In this document: piece after piece, positions 9,149-16,060 of the stretch
Position numbering within the stretch: the first letter of the stretch is position 1
Layout of the letters: every line of letters begins with the position of its first letter
DNA from: an uncultured Saprospiraceae bacterium
GTDB lineage: Bacteria; Bacteroidota; Bacteroidia; Chitinophagales; Saprospiraceae
DNA: 21,100 nucleotides
Reading direction: 5' to 3'
Assembly: GCA_937967535.1 (NCBI GenBank)
Contig: CALCMV010000301.1
Coordinates: forward strand, 1-21,100
Notes under the pieces: generated by a model
The model's database searches: none
What the model was told of the DNA's origin: nothing
What the model saw: only the letters and a program-made list of their open reading frames with translations
Made by a program: the position numbers and the translations under genes

Positions 9149-9183
9149 GACGGTGAACGGTAGATGGCTGACGGTGAACGGTA
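9149..9183. repeat. Short direct repeat after the epimerase gene
   Basis: GACGGTGAACGGTA occurs at 9149-9162 and 9170-9183 (period 21), with an extra ACGGTAGACGG start immediately after the epimerase stop codon. It is an example of the locus-specific tandem words found throughout this window. Confidence 0.7.
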
Positions 9184-9216
9184 TAATTCGTTTTTAACGC
9201 AAAACAAATGAGTTTA

Positions 9217-9359
9217 TGTTCGCCAAATTAAAAATTACAAATCAAACGCGAGTAATTTATTTATTTTTATTTTTGTAAATAATTAAATTTCAGATTAATC
9301 CAAATTATAATTTTCAATAATTTTTAATTAAAAACATCTAATATCTAATTTGGCGAACA
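9217..9359. repeat. 143-bp AT-rich element with 14-bp inverted ends
   Basis: Perfect inverted ends TGTTCGCCAAATTA at 9217-9230 and its complement at 9346-9359 enclose AT-rich DNA with further weak self-complementarity. It lies between the convergent epimerase and permease genes. It could act as a bidirectional transcription barrier or be a MITE-like remnant. I saw no clear target-site duplication. Confidence 0.65.
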
Positions 9360-9408
9360 CACTATTTAATTGACAAACAATTGATTATCAATGAGTTGCA
9401 ATTTTAAA

Positions 9409-9454
9409 CCTAATTTCCCAGTTCCCTAATTCCCATTCTGTCCAAAGTCCAATT
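9409..9454 (-). repeat. 46-bp dispersed intergenic word, right copy
   Basis: Inverted copy of 7831-7876 (39 of 46 identical). It ends six bases before the stop codon of the minus-strand permease gene. Confidence 0.7.
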
Positions 9455-9459
9455 GCTAC

Positions 9460-10218
9460 TTAGTTTACGAAAAATATTTTGATGATAACGGTGAGAATCA
9501 TAATAATCAACAAACGCCGAATCCAGATACTTGCCTGCGGATGTCCGAGTGCATAACGGGCTGCCACCCAACCCCCAACTGCCTGTCCCAGTGCCAATGT
9601 CAGCCCCAAATCCCACTGTACATCACCATGCCAAATAAAAATACCCAAGACCGGAACGGCAAATATAAATGTGACAAGTATCTTGATAATATTCGAATCA
9701 ATCAAGCTAAAACGCGCTACTAAAACCGCCGCCGCAAGGAAAAATATCCCATAACCCATCTGTATAAAACCACCATAAAAACCAACGGCAAAAAACAACA
9801 GAATGTGCGGCAGAGTAGGTCGCGTAAGTGCTTGTGCGCTATCTTGCAACCAGCGTTTTGGATTGAATAAGACCACAAAAAGCAAGACAATCATCAAGCC
9901 ACCGATGACTTTTTCGAGTGCTGCTTCATTGATTTCGACCACGACCATTGCCCCCGTCAATGCCCCTGCAAGCGAAGCCCACAGGATGTATTGCGCTTTA
10001 GCCAGCAAAGGCATCACCTGCTTCCGTTTGAGTGCCGATATAGAACCCAAACCCAAAGCTACAACCCCGACACGATTTGTACCATTTGCCATATCTGCCG
10101 GGAGTCCCAAAAACAATAAGACCCCCAAGGTAATCGCCGAACCACTACCTGCCAGCGTATTGATAAAACCCGCGACCATACCCGCAAAGACCACCAAAGG
10201 ATAAATATACCACTCCAT
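9460..10218 (-). CDS. TauE/SafE-family sulfite/anion exporter-like permease
   Basis: A 252-residue inner-membrane protein that is mostly hydrophobic, with about eight membrane segments in two halves. The first half opens with VVFAGMVAGFINTLAGSGSAITLG, followed by GLPADMANGTNRVG; the second half has FFAVGFYGGFIQMGYGIFFLAAAVL. The G-F-x-N/Q-x-x-x-G-x-G pattern in both halves is the hallmark of the TauE/SafE (DUF81) family. Members are thought to export sulfite, sulfoacetate or related anions; the cargo here is not determined. It starts 58 bp downstream of the SDR stop codon on the same strand, so co-transcription with the SDR is likely. The tandem word ACTCGAAACTCG ends directly before its ATG. 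Length is normal for the family. Confidence 0.9.
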   Translation of the reverse strand: MEWYIYPLVVFAGMVAGFINTLAGSGSAITLGVLLFLGLPADMANGTNRVGVVALGLGSISALKRKQVMPLLAKAQYILWASLAGALTGAMVVVEINEAALEKVIGGLMIVLLFVVLFNPKRWLQDSAQALTRPTLPHILLFFAVGFYGGFIQMGYGIFFLAAAVLVARFSLIDSNIIKILVTFIFAVPVLGIFIWHGDVQWDLGLTLALGQAVGGWVAARYALGHPQASIWIRRLLIIMILTVIIKIFFVN

Positions 10219-10220
10219 GT

Positions 10221-10270
10221 TTTGAGTTTCGAGTTTGCGAGTTTCGAGTAAAATGACTCGCTACTCGCTA
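10221..10270. repeat. Period-7/14 tandem word between the SDR and permease genes
   Basis: GAGTTTCGAGT occurs twice (from 10224 and 10239), and the right side carries CTCGCTACTCGCTAC. The two halves are partly complementary (GCGAG against CTCGC), so the 58-bp spacer could fold. On the minus strand it fills the whole distance between the SDR stop codon and the permease start codon. Confidence 0.6.
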
Positions 10271-10276
10271 CCCGGA

Positions 10277-11062
10277 TTACCAAGATTTTGTTCTTCCGCC
10301 ATCAACGGTGATGTTCGTACCTGTAATGTACGATGCTGCCGGCGATGCCAAAAATGCCACTACGTCTGCAATTTCTTTTGGGCTGCCAAATCGCTGCATC
10401 GGAACGTAGGATTTCATGATTTCCGTCATTTCAGGGATGCTTTTATTTTCCTTTTTCGCTTTAGCGGCAACTATCTCATCCAAACGCCCCGTAGCCGTAA
10501 AACCGGGCAAAAGATTGTTGACGGTGATGCCGAAAGCACCGAGTTCGTTAGCCATTGTTTTTGACCAATTTGCCACTGCACCGCGTGTGGTATTCGACAC
10601 ACCCAAGCCCGGAATCGGTTGCTTCACAGAAGTCGAAATAATATTGATAATGCGCCCGTAATCCGATGTTTTCATACCTTCAATGACGGCTTGGGTCAAT
10701 ACCTGATTGCAAATCACATGATTGTGAAATGCACGTATAAATGCTTCGGGTTCAGCCTGATGTATCAAGCCGCCCGGTGGTCCGCCTGTATTATTTATCA
10801 AAATATGAATCGGGCGGTCTTGGGTCAATGCCTCGATATTGGCTTTCACATTATCACTATCCGAAAAATCAATGACGCGATAATCGTGCTGCTGATTTGC
10901 AGGAGTTGGCAATTTTCCAATTGCGGCTTTTAATTTATCTTTGCTACGCGAAACGAGGGTCACTCTTGCGCCCAATTCTGCCAATGACTCCGCCACTGCC
11001 CTGCCGATGCCTTTGCTGCTACCACCTACAAAAGCATTTTTTCCTGTTAAATTGATATTCAT
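10277..11062 (-). CDS. SDR-family oxidoreductase-like protein, atypical (no YxxxK)
   Basis: A 261-residue classical-SDR fold. The glycine motif GGSSKGIG is at residues 13-20, NNTGG at 90-94 with Asn90, Ser143 in ISTS, and the C-terminal SPAASYITGTNITVDGG is typical of FabG-like proteins. At the expected YxxxK position the sequence reads SNTTR (156-160), so the catalytic Tyr and Lys are absent. Family knowledge: an atypical 3-oxoacyl-ACP-reductase-like SDR group has a similar SNxxR replacement and an imperfect catalytic tetrad; this protein fits that group. Enzymatic activity is therefore doubtful or non-standard. The start at 11062 is supported by good N-terminal alignment (MNINLTGKNAFVGG). 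Seven copies of a hexamer lie directly upstream. It is probably the first gene of a two-gene unit with the TauE-like permease. Confidence 0.88.
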   Translation of the reverse strand: MNINLTGKNAFVGGSSKGIGRAVAESLAELGARVTLVSRSKDKLKAAIGKLPTPANQQHDYRVIDFSDSDNVKANIEALTQDRPIHILINNTGGPPGGLIHQAEPEAFIRAFHNHVICNQVLTQAVIEGMKTSDYGRIINIISTSVKQPIPGLGVSNTTRGAVANWSKTMANELGAFGITVNNLLPGFTATGRLDEIVAAKAKKENKSIPEMTEIMKSYVPMQRFGSPKEIADVVAFLASPAASYITGTNITVDGGRTKSW

Positions 11063-11066
11063 GGAT

Positions 11067-11108
11067 AAGTTTAAGTTTAAGTTTAAGTTTAAGTTTAAGT
11101 TTAAGTTT
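11067..11108. repeat. Hexanucleotide tandem repeat (AAGTTT)7 at the SDR start codon
   Basis: Seven perfect copies of AAGTTT. On the minus strand they read AAACTT and end four bases before the SDR ATG, where a ribosome-binding site would normally sit. Related words (AGTTTAAGTTT near 11440, AACTTAAACTTT near 11491) recur just before nbaC on the other side of the same 460-bp divergent gap. Copy number could change by slippage. Confidence 0.9.
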
Positions 11109-11130
11109 AAAGTGAACTGAACTTGAAGTC

Positions 11131-11340
11131 GAAATTTCGCTCATCTGTATTAAAATATGAAAAGTACAAAATGTGAAAACATTATTGCAATGTAAAATTA
11201 TTTTATTTATAAATTATTGTACATTAGTTTTTTATAAAAAATATTCACGTTATACACTTTTACATTTTACATTTATTATTTTACATTTTACATTACAATA
11301 ACGATTTTCACCTTATAGTATAGATGAGCGCAAAATTTCT
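11131..11340. repeat. 210-bp AT-rich imperfect inverted repeat
   Basis: CGCTCATCT at 11138-11146 pairs with AGATGAGCG at 11322-11330. The arms extend imperfectly on both sides: GAAATTT outside, then GTGAAAA and TTATTG.AATGTAAAA inside. The right arm is made of TTTTACA-type tandem words (11258-11296). It lies in the divergent SDR/nbaC gap and must share that space with both promoters; no clear promoter box was found. Confidence 0.6.
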
Positions 11341-11522
11341 ATTGAAATGCGAATTTAGGACTTTGCAATTTTAAAAAGCGCAAAAGTGTTTGTAATTTGC
11401 AAAAAAACAAATTAAAAAATACCTAATACACGTTTGAGTTTAAGTTTATTTTAACATAAAAATTTGATAATCAATTATTTATATCAAAATGAACTTAAAC
11501 TTTGACTTAGACTTCATTCACT

Positions 11523-12041
11523 ATGGCAATTCGCAAACCATTTAATTTGAAAGGATGGGTAGACGAACACCGTCACCTCCTCAAACCTCCTGTGGGCAAT
11601 AAACAGGTTTACCTCGAAAATGATGATTATATCGTCATGGTCGTCGGTGGACCAAATGGCAGAAAAGACTATCATTTTGAAGACGGTGAAGAACTTTTTT
11701 ACCAAATAGAAGGCGATATTACACTGAAAATTATCAATGAAGACGGCACACCCGAAGATGTTCAAATCCGGGAAGGGGAGATGTTTTTGCTACCGCCGCG
11801 TATTCCACATTCGCCACAGCGTCCTGCCAATACGATTGGTTTGGTCATTGAGCGTTATCGCAAAGCAGATGAGGTGGATAAATTGATGTGGTTTTGCGAA
11901 AATTGCAACCATAAGCTTCATGAAGATACCTTTGAAATGACGGATATTGTGAATCAATTGCCCGTTGTGATGAATAATTTTATGAACTCAGAATCGCTTC
12001 GCACTTGCGACAAATGTAACACAGTGATGGAGCGCCTATAA
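11523..12041 (+). CDS. nbaC: 3-hydroxyanthranilate 3,4-dioxygenase
   Basis: A 172-residue cytoplasmic cupin enzyme. It opens the ring of 3-hydroxyanthranilate to 2-amino-3-carboxymuconate semialdehyde, which cyclises to quinolinate for NAD synthesis or is degraded further. The Fe(II) ligands expected in the family are visible: His51 (KDYHFEDGEE), Glu57 and His96 (RIPHSPQRP). The second, rubredoxin-like metal site of the bacterial enzymes is complete, with Cys125-x-x-Cys128 and Cys162-x-x-Cys165. Length matches the family. No other kynurenine-pathway gene is in the window, so the partners must be elsewhere. Tandem words related to AACTTAAACTT run almost up to the ATG. Confidence 0.95.
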   Translation: MAIRKPFNLKGWVDEHRHLLKPPVGNKQVYLENDDYIVMVVGGPNGRKDYHFEDGEELFYQIEGDITLKIINEDGTPEDVQIREGEMFLLPPRIPHSPQRPANTIGLVIERYRKADEVDKLMWFCENCNHKLHEDTFEMTDIVNQLPVVMNNFMNSESLRTCDKCNTVMERL

Positions 12042-12074
12042 TATAATGCTATAAGGCTATCAGTTCATAGTTGC

Positions 12075-12175
12075 CAGTTCATAGTTTTTTACAATTCATT
12101 GAATAACATCCCGATACCGATAGCTATCGGTACGGGATTGTAAATTACTGATTATCAAAGTTGAGCAAACTTGAA
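12075..12175 (+). repeat. Dispersed 101-bp hairpin repeat, copy 1
   Basis: Same orientation and nearly the same sequence as 15084-15174. Both start CAGTTCATAGTTTTTTACAA and end GAGCAAACTTGAA. The centre is a near-palindrome whose core TACCGATAGCTATCGGTA is perfect; TTACAAT/ATTGTAA form outer arms. An extra CAGTTCATAGTT precedes it at 12061-12072. It follows the nbaC stop codon by 33 bp and could serve as an RNA-end structure. Confidence 0.8.
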
Positions 12176-12185
12176 CGGGTCGCCT

Positions 12186-12244
12186 GCTATAATGCTGTAA
12201 TACTAGCATTATAGCATTGCATCATTGTATCATTGTATCATTTC
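12186..12244. repeat. 11-bp-stem hairpin and period-8 word upstream of ybaB
   Basis: GCTATAATGCT at 12186-12196 is a perfect inverted repeat of 12205-12215 with an 8-nt loop. It runs directly into three copies of a unit close to ATCATTGT (12214-12244), about 20 bp before the ybaB-like start codon. It probably lies in the 5' leader of that gene. Confidence 0.6.
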
Positions 12245-12264
12245 AATATTTAAGAATTATTATT

Positions 12265-12570
12265 ATGTTAGACCAATTTAAAGGCATGCAGGAAGACATG
12301 CAGAGAAAACTCGACGGCATCATGGTGGATGGCGAAGCCGGAGGCGGCAGAGTCAAAATACTCGCTAATGCCAATCAGGTGGTTACGAGTATTAATATCA
12401 CAGATGATTTGCTCTCGCCCGAAAATGCCGAAGAACTCGAAGATTTGCTCATCACGGCTTTCAATCGCATGACGGAGGAAGCCAAAATCAAAGCAGGAGA
12501 AGAAGCGAAAAGTGCGATGTCGAGCATCCTGCCTCCGGGAATGGAATTGCCGGGTTTGTTTGGTGGCTAA
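12265..12570 (+). CDS. YbaB/EbfC-family nucleoid-associated protein
   Basis: A 101-residue small DNA-binding protein. The start at 12265 (MLDQFKGMQEDMQRKLDGI) gives the family's usual length; the longer in-frame start at 12217 would add a 16-residue hydrophobic stretch translated from repeat DNA and is unlikely. Features of the family are present: a charged N-terminal helix, a central beta part (GGGRVKILANANQVVTSINI), the ENAEELEDLLITAFNRMTEEA helix, and a Met/Pro/Gly-rich tail ending LPGLFGG. Family members form tweezer-like dimers that bind DNA and compact or regulate it. The frequent dnaX-recR neighbourhood is absent here. Confidence 0.92.
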   Translation: MLDQFKGMQEDMQRKLDGIMVDGEAGGGRVKILANANQVVTSINITDDLLSPENAEELEDLLITAFNRMTEEAKIKAGEEAKSAMSSILPPGMELPGLFGG

Positions 12571-12603
12571 GATAACGCAATGCCTTTGGCTTGCCTCGGC
12601 TAA

Positions 12604-12672
12604 ATTTTGAATGTAATTAGTTAATTCGTGATTGGTTAATCACTAATAACGCCAAATTAATTCATTCAAAAT
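12604..12672. repeat. 69-bp inverted repeat between ybaB-like gene and ogt
   Basis: ATTTTGAATG at 12604-12613 is complementary to CATTCAAAAT at 12663-12672, with a smaller inner hairpin GTGATT/AATCAC. CACTCATT then occurs twice (12674-12689) immediately before the ogt start codon. The whole 122-bp gap is made of such words. Confidence 0.55.
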
Positions 12673-12692
12673 ACACTCATTCACTCATTGTT

Positions 12693-13187
12693 ATGACTCA
12701 ATCTGCTTGGTTTGATTCGCCGATAGGATTGCTCAAAATTACGGGCAGTGTATCGGAAGGAGTTACTGAAATCAAATATCATCGGGAATTGCCTCTGCAT
12801 GCGGTACGCGGTAATGTACCTCCGTGTCTGGATGAATGTTTTGAGCAATTAGAAGAATATTTTACGAAAAAGCGGACGTTTTTTACGGTAAAAACGACTT
12901 TTCGTGGTACGGATTTTCAACGCGAGGTGTGGCGGGAATTGTTGGAAATTCCATACGGACAAACGACTTCTTATTTGAAAATTGCCATGAAAATCGGCGA
13001 TAGAAAAGCCGTCCGTGCCGTAGGTGGTGCTTGCAATCAAAATCCGATTCCGATTATCGCCCCCTGCCATCGGGTCATCGGAATTAGCGGCGATTTAATC
13101 GGCTATAATGGCGGTATCGAAATCAAAAAAGATTTGCTTATGCTCGAAAACCCTATGTCTTTCGGCAAGCAGGTGAGTTTGTTTTGA
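12693..13187 (+). CDS. ogt: Methylated-DNA-[protein]-cysteine S-methyltransferase
   Basis: A 164-residue DNA repair protein that transfers the alkyl group of O6-alkylguanine (or O4-alkylthymine) to its own cysteine in a single-use reaction. The active site PCHRVIG is present with Cys125. The DNA-binding helix RAVGGACNQNP with Arg108 (arginine finger) precedes it, and the C-terminal GYNGGIEIKKDLLMLE is as in Ogt/MGMT proteins. The N-terminal half is short and poorly conserved, as usual. No AdaA-type regulator domain is fused, so Ogt fits better than Ada. The gene is bracketed by inverted copies of a 16-bp tandem word (12674-12689 and 13201-13216). Confidence 0.95.
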   Translation: MTQSAWFDSPIGLLKITGSVSEGVTEIKYHRELPLHAVRGNVPPCLDECFEQLEEYFTKKRTFFTVKTTFRGTDFQREVWRELLEIPYGQTTSYLKIAMKIGDRKAVRAVGGACNQNPIPIIAPCHRVIGISGDLIGYNGGIEIKKDLLMLENPMSFGKQVSLF

Positions 13188-13195
13188 TTTTTGAT

Positions 13196-13323
13196 TTTTG
13201 AATGAGTGAATGAGTGAATTTTTCTAACGAAATAATGCTAAAATGTACTAATGTTTCTGAATTATCGCATTGTAACATTATGACATTGGCGCATTAATTA
13301 TTCACTCATTCGCTCATTCAAAA
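13196..13323. repeat. 128-bp inverted repeat downstream of ogt
   Basis: Arms 13196-13219 and 13300-13323 (24 bp, one mismatch) are built of the period-8 word AATGAGTG. Inner sequences remain partly complementary (TAATGCTAAAATGTACTAATG against CATTGTAACATTATGACATT), so nearly the whole element could fold as one long hairpin. It begins nine bases after the ogt stop codon. Confidence 0.7.
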
Positions 13324-13918
13324 TTCACTCATTCAAAATTCAAAATCCACTCATTTTTATCAAATTCACGATTTAGGCACTAAATAGCGTATAATTTGGT
13401 CTTTTGTTCTCTCCTTAAATTAGTGGCTTGCCCTTAAATTTTCAAAATTCTTAAACCTACTCTTAGCTTATCAACTTAGTCTCTCGCCAACTCATTAGCA
13501 CAACAATTGTCACGTTTTTTTATTTTAAAAATAATAATTAGTAATTGATTATCAATTGATTATACTTTAAAATACTCTCTTTTTTATTTTTTTACGAAAA
13601 GAAAAACCTCAAATAGTTGTCACATTTCATGGGGATAACTAATTGTCTTAACTACTCTAAATCCTGTACTTACAACGACTACCCAACCAGTATTTGATTA
13701 TCATTCAGGCAAAAACAGGAACAGGCATTGTAATCATTTGAAAACAAATTTTTTGCATCAAGTATTACGCACAGCAATTTTGAATGGTTGAATTTTAAAT
13801 CTATAAAAATTTAAACATGCGTTCAAAAAATTGATGTTTTGTAGAATTGAAAATGCACGATGTTCTTTCATTATTTATGAGTCGTTCCTGATTCACATTC
13901 AAAAATATGGAGTTAGTT
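13324..13918. other. Long intergenic stretch before the type A cargo gene
   Basis: About 595 bp of AT-rich DNA without a convincing ORF; the longest noticed, from 13630, would be 22 codons. It holds two TGATTATCA motifs (13546-13554, 13695-13703), a repeated TTGTCAC (13507 and 13617) and homopolymer-rich tracts. I found no exact TAnnTTTG promoter box. It probably carries the long leader and promoter of the downstream secreted protein. Confidence 0.5.
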
Positions 13919-15046
13919 ATGATTAAATTAAAACACGTAAACACATTATTTATTTTCATGCTGTTTGGGCTATATGTACAAGCTCAGGCAGAGTATGATG
14001 TTCGCTTTCTCAATACAGTAGGTTGCGATGATTCCACTCTATTGGTAGATATTGAAGTAAAGGCTGCCGATGGTAATGTCGGATTTTTTATGAGCGAGCA
14101 AAATTATCGCTTTTCTTATAATAGAGATGCGATTGCGAACCCCACTATCACTAGTCAGTTATTGACAGGATTTGTGCCGGGTGGTCCGGGGCTACTTGGA
14201 TTTACATTATATTCTCCGCACAATCTTACGGGGTCTTTGGATACGGTTGTCTCTTATAATATAGAATTGCAGGGAGGCGATGGTGCTTTTTTGACCCCCG
14301 ATACATGGATAAGAGTAGGGCAGCTTGGTTTTGACCTCTTAACCCCGAATGCTTGTTATGGTTTGGAATGGCACGAAACGGTATTTCCGCCCACTTTTGT
14401 AGGCGAACTGTCGAGCGGACAACGATTTGATGCTATCGGTACGCTGTACGGTAATGTTACGGATTGTGCCGGTTGTTTGCTGCCTATGGAATTGGTAAGT
14501 TTTGAGGGAGTGACAGATGGTTGCCGGATTGACTTGTCATGGGAAACAGCCAGCGAAATAAATACTTCCCATGTAGTCATTCAACGGAGTATCAATGGCA
14601 GTGACTTTAAAGATATTGGAGAAGTGACTGCCGCCGGCAATTCGACCACGCTTCAAAGCTATACTTTTTCGGATTACACCATGCTTTCTTCGGATAATTA
14701 TTATCGCTTGAAGCAGGTTGACCAAGATGGTCTGACAGAATATTCGGATGTTATTCAGGTGCAAACTACTTGTATTGAAGATAATATAGGTACGCTAGAT
14801 GTTTTTCCGAACCCTGTGCGGAATAATGACGTGAGTATGCGTTTCTATTCCGGTAAAGATACCGATGCAACCGCCATTATAATGAATGTAGCGGGTAAAG
14901 TGGTTGTGCAAAGAGATATTGAAGTCTTGGAAGGTGTCAATCAAATTAATTTGCAGACATCAAAACTGAACACTGGCACTTACTTGATACAAATAGAAGG
15001 GCAAGGCTGGCGTTCTTCTGCTGAAAAATTTATAAAAATTGAGTGA
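13919..15046 (+). CDS. Secreted protein with T9SS type A sorting domain
   Basis: A 375-residue secreted or surface protein. ATG at 13919 gives a clean signal peptide (MIKLKHVNTLFIFMLFGLYVQAQ) and has a GGAG six bases upstream; ATG at 13907 would add four residues. The first part, to about residue 185, is beta-rich and not assigned with confidence. About 188-287 resemble the FnIII-like module common before T9SS signals (LPMELVSFEG, RIDLSWETASE, YYRLKQVDQDG). The last about 80 residues form the type A C-terminal domain: LDVFPNPVRNN, then AGKVVVQRDI, LNTGTYLIQIEG and KFIKIE. Family knowledge: the domain directs export through the type IX machinery and is usually cleaved. Function of the N-terminal part is unknown. 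The gene is flanked by long non-coding regions. Confidence 0.88.
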   Translation: MIKLKHVNTLFIFMLFGLYVQAQAEYDVRFLNTVGCDDSTLLVDIEVKAADGNVGFFMSEQNYRFSYNRDAIANPTITSQLLTGFVPGGPGLLGFTLYSPHNLTGSLDTVVSYNIELQGGDGAFLTPDTWIRVGQLGFDLLTPNACYGLEWHETVFPPTFVGELSSGQRFDAIGTLYGNVTDCAGCLLPMELVSFEGVTDGCRIDLSWETASEINTSHVVIQRSINGSDFKDIGEVTAAGNSTTLQSYTFSDYTMLSSDNYYRLKQVDQDGLTEYSDVIQVQTTCIEDNIGTLDVFPNPVRNNDVSMRFYSGKDTDATAIIMNVAGKVVVQRDIEVLEGVNQINLQTSKLNTGTYLIQIEGQGWRSSAEKFIKIE

Positions 15047-15083
15047 TTTTTTCTTCGCAAAATTCTAATAAAAATCTGCTTAT

Positions 15084-15174
15084 CAGTTCATAGTTTTTTA
15101 CAATTCATCGAATAAGATCCCGATAGCTATACAGGATTGTAAATTGCTGATTATCAGAGTTGAGCAAACTTGAA
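15084..15174 (+). repeat. Dispersed hairpin repeat, copy 2 (10 bp shorter)
   Basis: Copy of 12075-12175 with only a few substitutions and a 10-bp loss in the central palindrome. It lies 37 bp after the stop codon of the type A cargo gene, a position similar to that of copy 1 after nbaC. Confidence 0.8.
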
Positions 15175-15239
15175 TGCATAACTAAAAACCCTAAGAGAGC
15201 ATCAGTTAAAAACTGTATTTGTCGAATTTTTTATATATA

Positions 15240-15263
15240 GGCAACCTTCGGGTTGCCTTTTTT
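15240..15263 (+). terminator. Rho-independent terminator
   Basis: GGCAACC-TTCG-GGTTGCC (15240-15257) is a 7-bp GC-rich stem with a TTCG tetraloop, followed by six T. It faces the plus strand and probably ends the transcript of the type A cargo gene, leaving a 3' tail of about 190 nt that includes the dispersed hairpin repeat. Confidence 0.88.
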
Positions 15264-15324
15264 ATTTTGAGGAAAGAAACAAAATAACTTATAGAGTATA
15301 AGTGGTTAGACTCAACTAATCGAC

Positions 15325-15401
15325 CATACTACTATACATAACCCAAAAACACCAAGAAATAAATTCAGCAAGACGTTCTGGTTTGGGGTTCAAGTAGTAT
15401 G
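15325..15401. repeat. 77-bp inverted repeat
   Basis: CATACTACT at 15325-15333 pairs with AGTAGTATG at 15393-15401, and AACCCAAAAAC with GTTTGGGGTT inside. It abuts the dispersed arm at 15402-15440. The 504-bp gap 15047-15550 contains no ORF of note and is almost entirely repeats. Confidence 0.5.
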
Positions 15402-15440
15402 CCTTATAGGATTTGCGTGTGCTTCACATTCCACCTGATT
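15402..15440 (+). repeat. Inverted copy of the left arm of the 3-142 element
   Basis: CCTTATAGGATTTG, TGCTTCA and ATTCCACCTGATT occur in the same order and spacing as in the reverse complement of 14-52 (34 of 39 bases identical). Only this single arm is evident here, so it is a partial or solo copy. Confidence 0.75.
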
Positions 15441-15478
15441 AACCAAATTAAGGTAATAGAAAACCAAGAGCTTGTGTA

Positions 15479-15540
15479 AACTATGAACTGACAACTATGA
15501 ACTATGAACTGAGAACTATGAACTGACAACTATAAACTAA
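15479..15540. repeat. Period-7/14 tandem word (AACTATG AACTGAC)
   Basis: Alternating 7-mers AACTATG and AACTGAC/AACTGAG run for about 62 bp and end ten bases before the stop codon of the minus-strand gene. The word is the reverse complement of CAGTTCATAGTT at 12061, 12075 and 15084. Confidence 0.8.
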
Positions 15541-15550
15541 TAGTCCAAAA

Positions 15551-16060
15551 TCAAGGTTGATTGAGTTGATAATAAGTAGGAAATGAAACGCTACCGTAGT
15601 GAGAAAAGCTACGTTCTACATCAATTGGGAGTTTGTAGGTAGCCATAAAACTTTCAAAAAAAGCAGAAAGTTCTTCGGTAGAAACATTGCGGGAGTGCGG
15701 TTTGAGAAAGTAAGCGATATGCTCGACTGAACCATCGGAAGACCAGAAGATTTTAATCCACATTTTGATACCTCTGATGTCGTAACCCTCTGATTTAGAG
15801 AATTTTTCGAGGGCAATCATCATATCTTTCCATTTGTAGAAAGCGGTTTCGATGTCGTCTTCACAAGCATTGAGAAGTGGTATATTGTAGCTGCGGGAAA
15901 GGGCTTCAAAGGCTCTGGAATCGTCGCCAATCAAAAAGACAGTCGGATATTTATCCTTTTGCCACGAACTCGTATTCACTCCTTTCGGAAATGTAAGTGG
16001 TTGTGCTTGTAATGCAGCAAGCATCAAGCAGGATATTGCTATGGCAAAAACTTTCTTCAT
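15551..16060 (-). CDS. Secreted protein of unknown function
   Basis: A 169-residue protein with a signal peptide (MKKVFAIAISCLMLAALQAQ, cleaved near residue 20). The mature part of about 150 residues is soluble-looking. Features seen: a helix rich in aromatic and acidic residues (ETAFYKWKDMMIALEKFS), then a beta/alpha stretch WIKIFWSSDGSVEHIAYFL, then KPHSRNVSTEELSAFFESF, and a Ser/Tyr-rich end. The strand-DGS-strand-then-helix layout is loosely like TonB C-terminal or small periplasmic modules, but I do not assign it. One Cys (66) remains in the mature part. A 6-bp-stem hairpin (16071-16088) lies 11 bases upstream of the start codon. It is separated by 321 bp from the upstream barrel gene on the same strand, so it is probably its own unit. 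Confidence 0.75.
   Translation of the reverse strand: MKKVFAIAISCLMLAALQAQPLTFPKGVNTSSWQKDKYPTVFLIGDDSRAFEALSRSYNIPLLNACEDDIETAFYKWKDMMIALEKFSKSEGYDIRGIKMWIKIFWSSDGSVEHIAYFLKPHSRNVSTEELSAFFESFMATYKLPIDVERSFSHYGSVSFPTYYQLNQP

Noticed and set aside
11067..11108. Possible CRISPR array from regular short repeats
   Set aside because: The repeats are pure 6-bp tandem units without spacers, and no cas gene is present. It is a microsatellite.
11523..12041. Kynurenine-pathway operon
   Set aside because: Only the dioxygenase is present. The neighbours are DNA-binding and repair proteins separated by repeat-rich gaps.
12217..12264. Longer N-terminus for the YbaB-like protein
   Set aside because: The added residues are translated from tandem-word DNA, and the family normally starts at the MLDQFKGM position.
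13630..13698. Small protein gene of 22 codons in the long gap before the type A cargo gene
   Set aside because: No ribosome-binding site, no recognisable pattern, and a length expected by chance.
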